A stretch of DNA of 64,000 nucleotides, taken from NCBI GenBank assembly GCA_026706075.1, contig JAPOZM010000103.1, forward strand, positions 19,633 through 83,632, read 5' to 3'. Positions 36,209 through 45,638 of this stretch are shown here, piece after piece (within the stretch, counting starts at the first letter, position 1; each line of letters starts with the position of its first letter). The position numbers and the translations under genes are program-made. The DNA comes from Gemmatimonadaceae bacterium. Lineage in GTDB: Bacteria; Latescibacterota; UBA2968; UBA8231. The notes under the pieces were generated by a model, which did no database searches, had not been told where the DNA came from, and was given only the letters and a program-made list of their open reading frames with translations.

Positions 36209-37018
36209 TCAGTCGAGGAGCGGAAACAAGGGCGCTACGGCGCCGAACATGCCGGGGAACCGGAACAACGGTTCCTCCCCGCCGGCGATCCGCTCCAGGA
36301 CGCCGGGGGCAAGCAGGTCTCGGGCACGATCGAAGAGGGCCGGATCCGCGCCCGCCCCGTAGCTGCCGGAGGCCCGGGCGGCCTGGCGCGCAGCCTCGAC
36401 TCGGGGGTCTTCCGCGACGGCCGCGGCCATCCCGCTGAAAAAGGACTCGAGGCCGGATCGCCGGTCCGACGTCCACAGCTCCGCGAAAGCCTCGGTGGTT
36501 CTGCGCAGGCGAGCCTCCGCTCCGGCGGGAGGCGGCTCCCCCGGTCTCGTCAGCGGCGCCGCATGCCCGTGGAGCGGTGTGCGATCCTCGGTCTGGAATG
36601 CCACCAGGACGCGGTGTCCGGGCCGCGGAACGGCGCGGAAACGCACCACCGACCCCGGGGAGACGAGGACCGTGCGGCCTTCCTCCACTGGCCGGGAGGC
36701 GCCCCCCCCGGGGGTCAGGACGTCGACGAAGGCCCGGGCCGCGTGGTACAGGCGGACGTGCTCGAGGGGACGACCGTCGATGCCACAGCGCCCGAAGGGC
36801 ACGGAGAGGCCGACTTCGTCCGGGGTTTCGCCGGTGCCGGAGGTACCACCCTCCAGGTGGCAGCGCAGCTCATCGGCCAGGGCCCGTGCTTCTTCGGCCG
36901 GGTCCGCGGGCATCGGATCGCAGGCGGCGGAGGCGTCCTCGCCCCTCAGGCGGGCACGGTAGAGGATCCCGTACCCGAAGAGCCGGGCGCCGAGGGGACC
37001 GTCCTTCGCCCCGGTCAC
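36209..37018 (-). CDS. Hypothetical protein coupled to the DegT aminotransferase
   Basis: The 269-residue protein starts with GTG overlapping the upstream stop as GTGA. The N-terminal region (VTGAKDGPLGARLFGYGIL) is glycine-rich; the middle (TVLVSPGSVVRFRAVPRPGHRVLVAF) looks like beta-sandwich sequence; the end is helical and Ala-rich, finishing with FPGMFGAVAPLFPLLD. There is no signal peptide or clear membrane segment. I do not recognise the family. Position between a DegT aminotransferase and an HpcH aldolase suggests a role in the same pathway. Confidence 0.7.
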   Translation of the reverse strand: MTGAKDGPLGARLFGYGILYRARLRGEDASAACDPMPADPAEEARALADELRCHLEGGTSGTGETPDEVGLSVPFGRCGIDGRPLEHVRLYHAARAFVDVLTPGGGASRPVEEGRTVLVSPGSVVRFRAVPRPGHRVLVAFQTEDRTPLHGHAAPLTRPGEPPPAGAEARLRRTTEAFAELWTSDRRSGLESFFSGMAAAVAEDPRVEAARQAARASGSYGAGADPALFDRARDLLAPGVLERIAGGEEPLFRFPGMFGAVAPLFPLLD

Positions 37019-38301
37019 GCCAACTGGTCCGCGTTCTCGGCGACCTTGCGGAAGGCGTCGGCGAACTGGTCGATCACCTCGGTCCGGCAATGCTTGAACC
37101 AGGGGATGGAGTAGCAGCGGGCGGGCAGGCTCTCGGTCACCGGCAGGCTCCCTTGCGGCTGGCGCAGGTCGCGGTCGGAAAAGGCGATGCGCGTCGGCTT
37201 GCCGTCGCCGTACACGTCGGCCTCGTTGAGCACGGGATGCAGGTGCAGCAGGATGTTGGCTCCCGGTGAGACGCTGAATCCGCCCCCCTCGATCTCGGCG
37301 CTCACCGCCTTGCAGAAGGAGGCAACCGGAAGACCCCCGAGTTCCTCGGGAAGGTAGAGACCCCTGGCGGCGTACCAGCCGCCCATGGTGCTGCCGGAGC
37401 CGACGGCCGGGCGGTGGGGGCGGATCCCCGGGGTGCCCTCGAGACGGTCCCAGAAGTGGTTCATCGCCTCTTGGATGATCTCGATGCGGCCTCGGTAGTG
37501 CCGGAGCTGGACGCGGCCCACGGCGGAGGACAGCTGGTGCATGCGGTACTTGCAGCCGCCGAGGGGCAGGCCGGCCAGCGGCTTCAGCTCCGGATGCCCC
37601 AGCCGCGAGGTGCGTTCGTAGTGGCCGAAGGCGGCGGCCCTCTCGTAGATCTCCTCGTCGTCGGTGACCAGGAACCCCCCCTCGCCGCAGGCCAGGGACT
37701 TGCCGGACATGATCGACATGGCTCCCACGTCGCCGATCGTCCCCAGGAGCCGCCCCTTGTAGAGCCCTCCCTGGGCATGGGATACATCCTCCACCACCCG
37801 GAGGCCGTGCTTTCGGGCGATCTCCAGGATGGGGTCCATGTCGGTGGGGTGCCCGCAGTAGTGGACGGGCAGGATCGCCTTGGTGCGCTCGGTGATCCGG
37901 TGCTCGATGTCGTCCGGGTCAAGGGTGAGGGTGAGGGGGTCCATCTCGGCGAAGACGACGGTCGCGCCGAGGGAGTAGAGCTGCAGGCTTGAGCCCCAGA
38001 AGGTCATGCTCTGGCTGATGACCTCGTCGCCGCGGCCCACGCCGGCGGCCCACAGGGCCGCGTGGATGGCAGAGGTCCCCGTGTTGTGACACAGGACGTG
38101 GTCCGCCGCGAACCAGTCGGCCAGCTCCGACTCGAAGAGGTGGGTCACGTCGGTCCCCGACATCGCCCCCCGGCGCAGAACCTCCAGGACCGCCGCTTCG
38201 TCCTCTTCCGTGACGATGGGCCACGTGAAGAGGTCTCCCACGTCGGCCGTCAACGTCCTCGGGCCTCCGTGAACCGCCAGTTGCACCGCCGCCGTCGTCA
38301 T
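37015..38301 (-). CDS. DegT/DnrJ/EryC1-family PLP aminotransferase
   Basis: The 428-residue protein has fold-type I sugar aminotransferase features: NTGTSAIHAALWAAGV, GDEVISQSMTF, VVEDVSHAQGG (PLP-binding Asp and His region) and MSGKSLACGEGGFL with the Schiff-base Lys. AGGAGA precedes the ATG at the right distance. Enzymes of this family transaminate keto-sugars for envelope polysaccharides or antibiotics, or act as dehydratases. Unlike most, it is not next to nucleotide-sugar genes; its neighbours are a MauE-thioredoxin fusion, an unknown protein and an aldolase. Confidence 0.9.
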   Translation of the reverse strand: MTTAAVQLAVHGGPRTLTADVGDLFTWPIVTEEDEAAVLEVLRRGAMSGTDVTHLFESELADWFAADHVLCHNTGTSAIHAALWAAGVGRGDEVISQSMTFWGSSLQLYSLGATVVFAEMDPLTLTLDPDDIEHRITERTKAILPVHYCGHPTDMDPILEIARKHGLRVVEDVSHAQGGLYKGRLLGTIGDVGAMSIMSGKSLACGEGGFLVTDDEEIYERAAAFGHYERTSRLGHPELKPLAGLPLGGCKYRMHQLSSAVGRVQLRHYRGRIEIIQEAMNHFWDRLEGTPGIRPHRPAVGSGSTMGGWYAARGLYLPEELGGLPVASFCKAVSAEIEGGGFSVSPGANILLHLHPVLNEADVYGDGKPTRIAFSDRDLRQPQGSLPVTESLPARCYSIPWFKHCRTEVIDQFADAFRKVAENADQLA

Positions 38302-38328
38302 CTCAGCTCTCCTGGTCGTCCGTCAAGG

Positions 38329-39333
38329 TCACTCGGACCTCGCGCCATTCAGGCCGTCTTCTCCACCCCCGCCCAGGCGGGCCAACTGGGCCGCCGACGG
38401 CATCTGGTCGTACTCCCAGACACGCTGGATGACGCCATCCTCGACGTAGGCCAGTCGCGGCCAGCCGTGGCGCCAGGTGAGGCGCATCCAGTCGGAGCTG
38501 GAGATGGAGGCGACCGCGAACCGCGGGCGCGTCTGGCGGATGAAGTCCTTCAGTGAGTCGTCCTCCGGGGGATACTCGTTCAGGGCCACGATTGTGGGCA
38601 CCCCGGGGGTGTCGGCCCAGTGGTTGAGCTTGGGCACGGCACTCTTGCATCGGCCGCACCGGGGGCTGAACAGCTCCACCAGGTAGCGCCCCTCACCCAG
38701 GTCGATCCCCTCGGCGCCGGTGAGCTCGATCCCGGTGAGCCTCACGCCGGGCTTGAGGTCGGAGCTGGCCACCCGGTCGGACTCGGGGGCGAACTTGAGG
38801 AACACCACGGCCCCCACCAGGCCCCCCGCCCCGAAGACCAGGGACGTGGAGCCTTTCCACGCGGCGGCCGACCAGCGCTCCGTCCCCCAGCGCCAGGCCG
38901 CCAGCAGCAGGCCCAGCATGACGGAGTCCTCGATGAAGGCCTCGCCCGGGGTGCGCTTGGTCAAAGTGCCGAAACAGCCGCAGTCGATGTTGGCCTGCTG
39001 GTACCAGGCCAGGCCGGTGACCGCCAGGAACAACACCATCAAGCCAGTGGCCGCGGGCAGGGTGAAGCGGGGGCGCCAGCCGATGAGGAGGGCGACGCCC
39101 AACAGAACCTCGAGGGGAGCCAGGACCAGGGCGATCGTTCCGATCGGGGGCCATGCCTCCCTGCCGACGTCGACGAGCTCGAGATAGGAGACCGCCTCCC
39201 AGTAGAACACGACAGGGTCCAGAGACTTGGCGGCCCCGGCCACGACGAAGAGCAGGCCCATGAGGATACGGGCCACCGCCGCCGCCGGAGGCAGCAGCGA
39301 ATGAACGGCGCTCGAGGGTTGGCTCTGGGTCAT
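38329..39333 (-). CDS. MauE/DoxX-like membrane protein fused to a thioredoxin-like domain
   Basis: The 334-residue protein has four to five transmembrane segments in the first about 180 residues, including ARILMGLLFVVAGAAKSLDP, with IDCGCFGTLT, the cysteine pair typical of MauE/DoxX redox-associated proteins. A thioredoxin-like domain follows (about 205-330) with LFSPRCGRCKSA, a CxxC facing the periplasm or cytoplasm depending on topology. Such proteins relay disulfides or maintain periplasmic thiols. Its start overlaps the glnE stop as ATGA, so it is in the glnB operon despite no obvious functional link. Confidence 0.85.
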   Translation of the reverse strand: MTQSQPSSAVHSLLPPAAAVARILMGLLFVVAGAAKSLDPVVFYWEAVSYLELVDVGREAWPPIGTIALVLAPLEVLLGVALLIGWRPRFTLPAATGLMVLFLAVTGLAWYQQANIDCGCFGTLTKRTPGEAFIEDSVMLGLLLAAWRWGTERWSAAAWKGSTSLVFGAGGLVGAVVFLKFAPESDRVASSDLKPGVRLTGIELTGAEGIDLGEGRYLVELFSPRCGRCKSAVPKLNHWADTPGVPTIVALNEYPPEDDSLKDFIRQTRPRFAVASISSSDWMRLTWRHGWPRLAYVEDGVIQRVWEYDQMPSAAQLARLGGGGEDGLNGARSE

Positions 39334-42300
39334 GCGGGGTCTGGCCTTTCCACGGTCCGGCGGGCCGACTCGGTTCGCACTCTGTCCACGATCTGGTCGA
39401 AAAGCCGCCGGGTCTGCCCCATCAGGTCGGTTACCTCTTCGGCGAGCACGTCGGCGCTGTCCGCGCCCATGGCCCGGGCGAGGATTCCTGCCGCCGCGGG
39501 GTCGGCCGGCAGGACATGGCTGGAGTGCCCCTCGCCGAGGCGGAGGGCCTTCTGAAGCTGGCGCAGCCGCTCGTAGGCGTCCAGGAGGGCGCCGCCCTCC
39601 TGCCCCTCGAGAAGCCCGGCGGCGATCAGCCGCTCCAGGACGACAGGGGTGCTCGTGTCCCTCAGGTCGCGCTGGCGGGCCCCGTGATGGAGCAGCAGAA
39701 TCTGGGCAATAAACTCCGCATCCACAATTCCGCCGGGACCCCGCTTGATGTCGAGGACGGGCCCCCGGCCCGAGACCGCCTTCGGCTGCATCCGGCGCCG
39801 TATGCCGGCGATCTCGTCGACCATCCCCGGGGTCAGGGGAGTGCCGTACACGAAGGCGTCCACGGCCCGGAGGACCCGCCGGCCCAGATCCCGGTCCCCG
39901 GCGATGTGGCGGGCCCGGGAAAGGGCGAGACGCTCCCAGGTGGAGGCACGGGTGCGCAGGTATCTGCGGTAGGCGGGCAGGCTGATGACCACCGGCGCTC
40001 TTCGGCCCTCGGGCCGAAGTCGTGCGTCGACCTCGAAGAGTCCCTCGCCCAGGACCTGGATGACCTGCCGGACGACGGCGTCGAAGAACTCGGCGTTGTC
40101 GACTCCCCGGCCGGTTCGCCCCTCTCCCTCGTAGAGAAAGAACAGGTCGAGATCCGAGGCGAAGTCCAGCTCCCGTCCACCCGCCTTGCCGCCCGCAAAG
40201 CAGGCGAACCGGGCGTCCCGGTCCAGACGGCGGCCGCTGTGGGGCCGGCCCCGCCGGCGGGCGACCGCCGTCAGGGCGTCGTCGACGACGGCCGAGACCA
40301 CCTCGTCGGCCAGATCGCTGATCCGCAGGAAGGTCTCCTCGCTCGGAGTGAGTCCCAGCAGGTCGTCCGTGCCCACCCTCAGGAGGGCGTTGTTGCGGTA
40401 CCGCCGCAGCCGCGAGAGATCGACGCGGGTCGCCCGGTCGAGGCGCGGCATCCGGCCGCTGAAGTCGAGCCCGACCAACTCGTCAAGCAGCCCCGGATCG
40501 CGCTGCAGCAGCCCCGCCAGGAGCGCGCTCCGGCCGCAGATCGTGACCAGCATGGCCAGGAACCGCGGGTGGGCGAGAGCCATTCCGTAGAAGGCGCCCG
40601 GCGCCCCGTAGGCGTCGATGATCCCGACGAACCGGAGGAGAGCCCCGTCCGGGTCGGGTGTGGCCGCCAGTTGGGGCAGGAGCGGGGCCAGCAACTCCTT
40701 CAGGTTGTCGAGCCCCGAGGAGGTCAACAGGGGCCCCCCCAGCTGCCGCAGGAGCCGGTGGGCGGTCTCGACCTGGCGGAACCCGGCGGCCTCCAGCGAC
40801 TGCCGGACGCCTTCCGAACCGGCCGGCGCATCGAGAAGCCACCGGGGATCCTCGGCGCCGGGGTCTGACGCCGGCCCCCGGGCGCTTCCGAAGACGGACT
40901 CGTACACCCCCCGCACCGCCGACAGGTGGGAGGCGACCGACGACGACAGGCTCCGGCCGCCGAGTTGAAGCCGGTCCCTCAGCGCCTCGGCCTGCTCCGA
41001 CCCGTCCTCGGGGACGGTGTAGGTCGGCCGGCCGGAGTCGATCTGCAGCAGGTTCTCCAGGCGCCGCAGGAAGCGGTAGGCCTGGCCGAGGGCCCGGGCC
41101 TCCCCGGCCGAGAGTGCCCCTGCCTGCCGCAGCCTCTCGATGGAGGGCAGGGTGCCGGCGGCCCGGGTGCGCTCGGTTCGCCGGCCGTGGAGAAGCTGCA
41201 GGCACTGCACCGCGAACTCGATGTCTCGGATCCCCCCGGGCTGGAGCTTGATGTTGTTTCCCCCTTCCGGCCGGGTCCGCACCTCGGCCTCGATGCGCTC
41301 CTTGATCCGCCGGATCTCCTCGCTCGGGGAGACCGTGAAGTGGGCGGGATAGACGAAGGGAACCAGCATGTCGCGAAAACGCCGCCAGAGCCCGGAGGAG
41401 CCGGCTGCGCGCCTCGCCTTGATCAGCATCTGCCGCTCCCACAACTCGCCGCGGCTCTCATAGTAGATCCAGTAGCTGCGCAGGGAGCGGGTCAGCGGAC
41501 CGCGCTCCCCCTCGGGCCGCAGCCGCATGTCCACCCGATAGAGGAAGCCTTCGGGGGTCACCTCGGTGAGCACCTGGATCAGCCCCTCGGCCAGGCGGTC
41601 GAAGAACACGCCGTTGGCGATCCCCTGGACGCCCCTCGAGTCCACCACCGTGCCGTCCTCTTCGTAGAGGAACAGCAGATCGATGTCGGAACTGAAGTTC
41701 AGCTCCAGGCCGCCGTACTTTCCCAGGCCGACGACGCAGAAAGGGGACGGGCGGCCTCGCTCGGTCGAAGGGCGGCCGTGGCTCCGGTGAAGGGACCGCG
41801 CCTGGTGATCGAGGACGGCCTCCACGGTGACGTCGGCGAGCTCCGAGAGTTCCCGCCCCACCTGGGAGACCTCCTTGCAGCCGAGGATCTCGGCCGTGCC
41901 GATGCGCAGCAGCTCGCGACCGTGGAAGCGGCGCAGGGCGGCCTCCCAGCTCGACCCCTCGAGGCCCCGGAGGGACTGCTGTTGTCGGGCCCTCAGCCCG
42001 GCTGCGGTCAGCGGCCCGGTCAAGTGGGGTGTCTCCTCGAACAGCCAGTGGAGATGTTCGGGGCTGCGCACCAGGAGATCGGTGAGAAAGGAGCTGTGGG
42101 CGAGGATGCGGGCGAGCCCGTCGCGCAGGGGCGTGGACGCGTCCAGGCGGCGGTAGAGCTCGGCGCGGGGACCGGAGGCCTCCACGAAGCGCTCCATGCC
42201 ATGCAAGGCCCGGAAAGGCCGCCCGGAGGCCAGGATGGCCGCCAGCACTCCGGCTGGCATCGGCGGCTCGGCCCCTGGGCCGCAGAGCCGCTCGAGGCAC

Positions 42301-42404
42301 CGGGCCGCCGACTCGGGGTCCCTGAATCCCGACTCGCCGAGCAGCGCCGCGGCCCCCGACCCGGCTCGGAGGATGGCGCGCGCCAGGCCGAGGGGATCAC
42401 CCAC
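39330..42404 (-). CDS. glnE: Bifunctional glutamine-synthetase adenylyltransferase/deadenylase
   Basis: The 1024-residue protein has the two nucleotidyltransferase halves of GlnE. The first carries GLGKYGGLELNFSSDIDLLF (deadenylase), the second GGKAGGRELDFASDLDLFF (adenylylase), each with the GS/GGxELxFxSDxDL pattern, joined by a central regulatory region. It modifies glutamine synthetase in response to PII. The start is GTG, two bases after the glnB stop. glnB and glnE together are a nitrogen-signalling pair; glnA and glnD are not in the window. Confidence 0.95.
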   Translation of the reverse strand: MGDPLGLARAILRAGSGAAALLGESGFRDPESAARCLERLCGPGAEPPMPAGVLAAILASGRPFRALHGMERFVEASGPRAELYRRLDASTPLRDGLARILAHSSFLTDLLVRSPEHLHWLFEETPHLTGPLTAAGLRARQQQSLRGLEGSSWEAALRRFHGRELLRIGTAEILGCKEVSQVGRELSELADVTVEAVLDHQARSLHRSHGRPSTERGRPSPFCVVGLGKYGGLELNFSSDIDLLFLYEEDGTVVDSRGVQGIANGVFFDRLAEGLIQVLTEVTPEGFLYRVDMRLRPEGERGPLTRSLRSYWIYYESRGELWERQMLIKARRAAGSSGLWRRFRDMLVPFVYPAHFTVSPSEEIRRIKERIEAEVRTRPEGGNNIKLQPGGIRDIEFAVQCLQLLHGRRTERTRAAGTLPSIERLRQAGALSAGEARALGQAYRFLRRLENLLQIDSGRPTYTVPEDGSEQAEALRDRLQLGGRSLSSSVASHLSAVRGVYESVFGSARGPASDPGAEDPRWLLDAPAGSEGVRQSLEAAGFRQVETAHRLLRQLGGPLLTSSGLDNLKELLAPLLPQLAATPDPDGALLRFVGIIDAYGAPGAFYGMALAHPRFLAMLVTICGRSALLAGLLQRDPGLLDELVGLDFSGRMPRLDRATRVDLSRLRRYRNNALLRVGTDDLLGLTPSEETFLRISDLADEVVSAVVDDALTAVARRRGRPHSGRRLDRDARFACFAGGKAGGRELDFASDLDLFFLYEGEGRTGRGVDNAEFFDAVVRQVIQVLGEGLFEVDARLRPEGRRAPVVISLPAYRRYLRTRASTWERLALSRARHIAGDRDLGRRVLRAVDAFVYGTPLTPGMVDEIAGIRRRMQPKAVSGRGPVLDIKRGPGGIVDAEFIAQILLLHHGARQRDLRDTSTPVVLERLIAAGLLEGQEGGALLDAYERLRQLQKALRLGEGHSSHVLPADPAAAGILARAMGADSADVLAEEVTDLMGQTRRLFDQIVDRVRTESARRTVERPDPA

Positions 42405-42406
42405 GG

Positions 42407-42745
42407 CTACACCGCGTTCTCGCCCGACTCACCCGTGCGGATGCGGATCACCTCCTGGAGATCGGAGACCACGATCTTGCCATCGCCCACCTGTCCGGTC
42501 CGGGCGCCTTCGAGGATGGCCTCCACCGCCTCCTGCAGGTTCTCCGGAGAGAGGATGACCTCGATCTTGATCTTGGGCATGAAATCGACCGTGTACTCGG
42601 CGCCGCGGTAGACTTCGCTGTGCCCCCGCTGCCGGCCGAAACCCCGCACCTCGCTCACCGACATGCCCTGCACGCCGACCTCGGCCAGCGCCGTCTTCAC
42701 ATCGTCCAGCTTGAAGGGCTTGATGTAGGCCTCGATCTTCTTCAC
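42407..42745 (-). CDS. glnB: Nitrogen regulatory protein PII
   Basis: The 112-residue protein is standard PII length when started at GTG 42745, supported by GGGAGGGG upstream. The T-loop [15 protein letters not shown] carries Tyr51, the site for uridylylation by Gln[18 protein letters not shown] is the N-terminal signature and [21 protein letters not shown] the C-terminal one. It senses 2-oxoglutarate and ATP/ADP and controls GlnE, encoded two bases downstream. Confidence 0.96.
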   Translation of the reverse strand: MKKIEAYIKPFKLDDVKTALAEVGVQGMSVSEVRGFGRQRGHSEVYRGAEYTVDFMPKIKIEVILSPENLQEAVEAILEGARTGQVGDGKIVVSDLQEVIRIRTGESGENAV

Positions 42746-42918
42746 GGTCCCCTCCCGGTTCGAGCGTCCTTGGCAGTGAACCTCCACCACCGGTCGCCCC
42801 GGGGCAACCCGCCGGGACGGCCCTCGTCAGGAGGACCGGAAGGGGCTCCGGAATCACCGCCGTCCGGGCGGGCGAGGGAGGCTGTCTGGCAGAAGGGCCC
42901 TCGGGGCCGGGCGGACGG

Positions 42919-42936
42919 TCCGGCCCAAGGGCCGGA
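42919..42936. repeat. GC-rich inverted repeat downstream of kptA
   Basis: TCCGGCCC and GGGCCGGA flank AA. This hairpin lies between the kptA stop and the glnB start and has no T-run, so a factor-independent terminator is not supported on either strand. Confidence 0.4.
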
Positions 42937-42964
42937 AGGCGGCGGACGGGGCTGCCCGCGAGCC

Positions 42965-43801
42965 TCAGCGCCGTCCGGACCCCTGCTCGAATTTCGGGCG
43001 GCGGCCGTAGCTGATCTCCTGCCGCCCGGGGGCCTCGCCGTTGCCCCGCACCGGGGCCGCCAGCATCGGCGCCTCATGGCGAGGGGCCGGGCTACCTGAC
43101 ACGGGGGCCCGGTCCGCGGGGGGCCGGTCCCGCGGGGGCCGCTGCCCCTGCCCGGAGTCGCCCCCTGAGCGCTCCCCCCTGCCCCGGCCGTCGCGTCCGC
43201 GCCGGCCGCGACGGCCTCCGCGGGACTCACGTCTCCCGTCGACGGCTGGGGGGGCCTCGACCTCGATGGCCTCTCCGACGAACTCGGGGGCGATGGTCTG
43301 CCGCGTCAGCACGACCTCTCCGCGGTCCCAGAACTCCACCTCTGCCTCGCGCGCGGCCGCCTCGGCATAGACCTCGACGACACAAGGGTCGGTCACCGCT
43401 CCGGCGCGCGACTCGGCGATCTCGCGGGTGGGGGACAGGTGCAGGTAGGAGCGGTCCTCGGAGCGGATACCTTCCTCCTTCATGCGCCGCACCTGGGCCG
43501 CCGAGACGCACAGGAACAGACTCTCCGGAGGATCCATCGGCTCCCCGTCCATCTCGACGTAGAAGGTGTGGCCGTAGAGGGCCCGGATGCGATCGTCGAC
43601 GATCTCGAAACGCCGCTGGCGGGAGGTATCGATGAGGTCGCGGATGTCCTCCTCCTCGACGGCGGAGTAGCGCTGCTGCACTGCCTCCACCACCTCGTCG
43701 AGAGGCATGTATCCGTACTCGTCCATGTTCAGCCCGAACTCGTCGGGATGATGGCGGAGGATGAGGGAGAGGAGCTTGGAGATGCGTCTTCGGTCAGGCA
43801 C
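42965..43801 (-). CDS. Divergent KptA/Tpt1-like RNA 2'-phosphotransferase with RG-rich tail
   Basis: The 278-residue protein has a Tpt1/KptA core (about 1-185): ISKLLSLILRHHPDEFGL holds the Arg-His pair, EYGYMPLDEVVEAV follows, and a RIRALYGHTF segment matches the family R-x-Q-G-H region. In place of the NAD-binding LYHGT it reads LFLCVSAAQ, so the His-Gly-Thr motif is lost. Residues about 190-278 form an Arg/Gly/Pro-rich tail ([17 protein letters not shown] and more) typical of RNA-binding disordered regions. GTG start. Classical activity removes a 2'-phosphate from RNA using NAD. Here the catalytic status is doubtful. Confidence 0.78.
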   Translation of the reverse strand: MPDRRRISKLLSLILRHHPDEFGLNMDEYGYMPLDEVVEAVQQRYSAVEEEDIRDLIDTSRQRRFEIVDDRIRALYGHTFYVEMDGEPMDPPESLFLCVSAAQVRRMKEEGIRSEDRSYLHLSPTREIAESRAGAVTDPCVVEVYAEAAAREAEVEFWDRGEVVLTRQTIAPEFVGEAIEVEAPPAVDGRRESRGGRRGRRGRDGRGRGERSGGDSGQGQRPPRDRPPADRAPVSGSPAPRHEAPMLAAPVRGNGEAPGRQEISYGRRPKFEQGSGRR

Positions 43802-43890
43802 GGGGCATGCGTTCCTTTCGGTATTCCTGCTCGGACCGGCCGCGCCGCCGGATCCGCAGGTCTCGGCGGACGGCTGGCGCGGCCCCAGCA

Positions 43891-44343
43891 CTACACGTTC
43901 CACTGCTCCCGGTAGCGAGTCAGGGCGTCGGCGACGACCCGGTCTTCGAGAGCGAGGATCTGCGCCGCCAGGAGGGCGGCGTTGCGGGCATTGTCGATTC
44001 CCACCGTGGCCACCGGGACACCCGGCGGCATCTGCACGATGGCGTACAGGGCATCGACGCCGTTGAGCGCGCCGGAGGCGATGGGAACGCCGACCACGGG
44101 CAGGGTCGTGTGCGCGGCCACCACACCCGGGAGAGCCGCCGCCATGCCGGCGCCGGCGATGAGCACCCTGAGACCGCGCCCGGCCGCATCCTGCGCCCAG
44201 GCGGCGGTGCGCTCCGGATTGCGGTGGGCGGAACTGACTACGGTCTCGGAGCCGATGCCGAGTTCCTCGAGCAGGACGCTGGCCTTGGCCATCACCGGCT
44301 CATCGGAGCGGCTTCCCATGATGATACCGACGCGCACATCCAT
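43891..44343 (-). CDS. purE: N5-carboxyaminoimidazole ribonucleotide mutase
   Basis: The 150-residue class I PurE has GIIMGSRSDEPVM at the N-terminus (phosphate site), VSSAHRNPERT with the catalytic His, and GAGMAAALPGVVAAHT. It catalyses the carboxy-group shift of purine synthesis. Normal length. purK is not adjacent; ftsZ lies upstream across 104 bases, and the kptA-like gene lies downstream across 89. Confidence 0.95.
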   Translation of the reverse strand: MDVRVGIIMGSRSDEPVMAKASVLLEELGIGSETVVSSAHRNPERTAAWAQDAAGRGLRVLIAGAGMAAALPGVVAAHTTLPVVGVPIASGALNGVDALYAIVQMPPGVPVATVGIDNARNAALLAAQILALEDRVVADALTRYREQWNV

Positions 44344-44447
44344 CTCGCGAATGTCCCCGGATTGGTAAGCTCACACTGGTCAAGGAGTTACGAAAACCGA
44401 TAATAGCTCCGGCCAGGCGGCGGCGCAAACCGCCCCGGGGGATGCGA

Positions 44448-45557
44448 TCAGGCCATTCGTCGCCTCAGGACGGCCGGGTAGTCGAGGTCGCCCCACTCGG
44501 AAGCCCCCGCCCCGGCCTCCGCCTCGGGCTGAGGAGCCTGGCCGCGCTGCGGGCGGGTCTGGGGTGCGGCCGGCTCGGGATCGAAGTGCGTGGGCCGCTG
44601 GTTGAGGTGGAAGCCGGTGGCGATGACGGTGACCCGCATCTCGTCCTCGATGGCCGGGTCGATCACCGTCCCGAAGATGATGTTGGCCTCGCTGCCCGCG
44701 GCCTCCTGGATGATCTGCGCCGCTTCGTTGGCCTCGAAGAGGGTGAGGCTCGAGCCGGCGGTGATGTTGATCAGCGCTCCGCGGGCGCCGTTGATGGAGA
44801 TCTCCCCGATGAGGGGGCTCTTGATGGCTTTCTTGGCCGCCTCCACGGCCCGGTTCTCCCCCTGGTGGGCGCCGACGGCGATGATCGCGTCGCCGCCTTC
44901 GGTGATCACCGTCCTCACATCGTTGAAGTCGAGGTTGATCATGCCGGGTATGGTGATCAGATCGGCGATGCCCCGGGTGGCCTGCAACAGCACTTCGTCC
45001 GCCTGTTTGAAGGCCTCCTCCAGGGTGGTGTCCCGAGAGACGATCGACAGGAGGCGCTCGTTCTTGATCACGATCAGCGTGTCCACGTGCTCCTGCAACT
45101 CCGAGATGCCCGCCTGGGCATTGCGCATCCGGGGAAGACCCTCGAAGTGGAAAGGCTCGGTCACGATTCCCACGGTGAGGGAGCCCAGTTCCTTGGCGAT
45201 CTGGGCGGCTATCGGCGCCGCCCCGGTCCCCGTGCCTCCTCCCATCCCCGCCGTGATGAACACCAGGTCGGTGTCCTGCAGCCTCTCGGCGACCCTGTCG
45301 CGGTCTTCTTCGATAGAGGCGCGTCCGATCTCGGGTTTGGCGCCCGCACCCAGGCCTCGAGTGACGCTCTCGCCGATGCAGATGCCGACATCCGCCGACG
45401 ACGCCTCGAGGTCCTGGCTGTCCGTGTTGACGGCGACGAACTCCACGCCGCGCATACCCGAGGCCACCATCCGGTTGATGGCGTTGCCACCGGCGCCTCC
45501 GACACCGACGACCTTGATGTTTGCGCAACGCTCGAAGTCGATGATCTCGAAAGTCAT
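44448..45557 (-). CDS. ftsZ: Cell-division GTPase FtsZ
   Basis: The 369-residue tubulin homologue has the signature GMGGGTGTGAAP, VGVGGAGGNA at the N-terminus, and a short proline-rich linker ending in the conserved C-terminal peptide DYPAVLRRRM that binds FtsA or ZipA-like partners. The MTFEIIDFE start has AAGGAG about ten bases upstream. It polymerises into the division ring. ftsQ precedes it directly; ftsA, normally between, is absent. Confidence 0.97.
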   Translation of the reverse strand: MTFEIIDFERCANIKVVGVGGAGGNAINRMVASGMRGVEFVAVNTDSQDLEASSADVGICIGESVTRGLGAGAKPEIGRASIEEDRDRVAERLQDTDLVFITAGMGGGTGTGAAPIAAQIAKELGSLTVGIVTEPFHFEGLPRMRNAQAGISELQEHVDTLIVIKNERLLSIVSRDTTLEEAFKQADEVLLQATRGIADLITIPGMINLDFNDVRTVITEGGDAIIAVGAHQGENRAVEAAKKAIKSPLIGEISINGARGALINITAGSSLTLFEANEAAQIIQEAAGSEANIIFGTVIDPAIEDEMRVTVIATGFHLNQRPTHFDPEPAAPQTRPQRGQAPQPEAEAGAGASEWGDLDYPAVLRRRMA

Positions 45558-45638
45558 GTCCCTGCTCTCCTTCGGTTGTTGGTTTCTGCTCTCGTCATCT
45601 CTTCCTGTGGTGGGCGCGCATCCCACCGGGTTCCTTGC

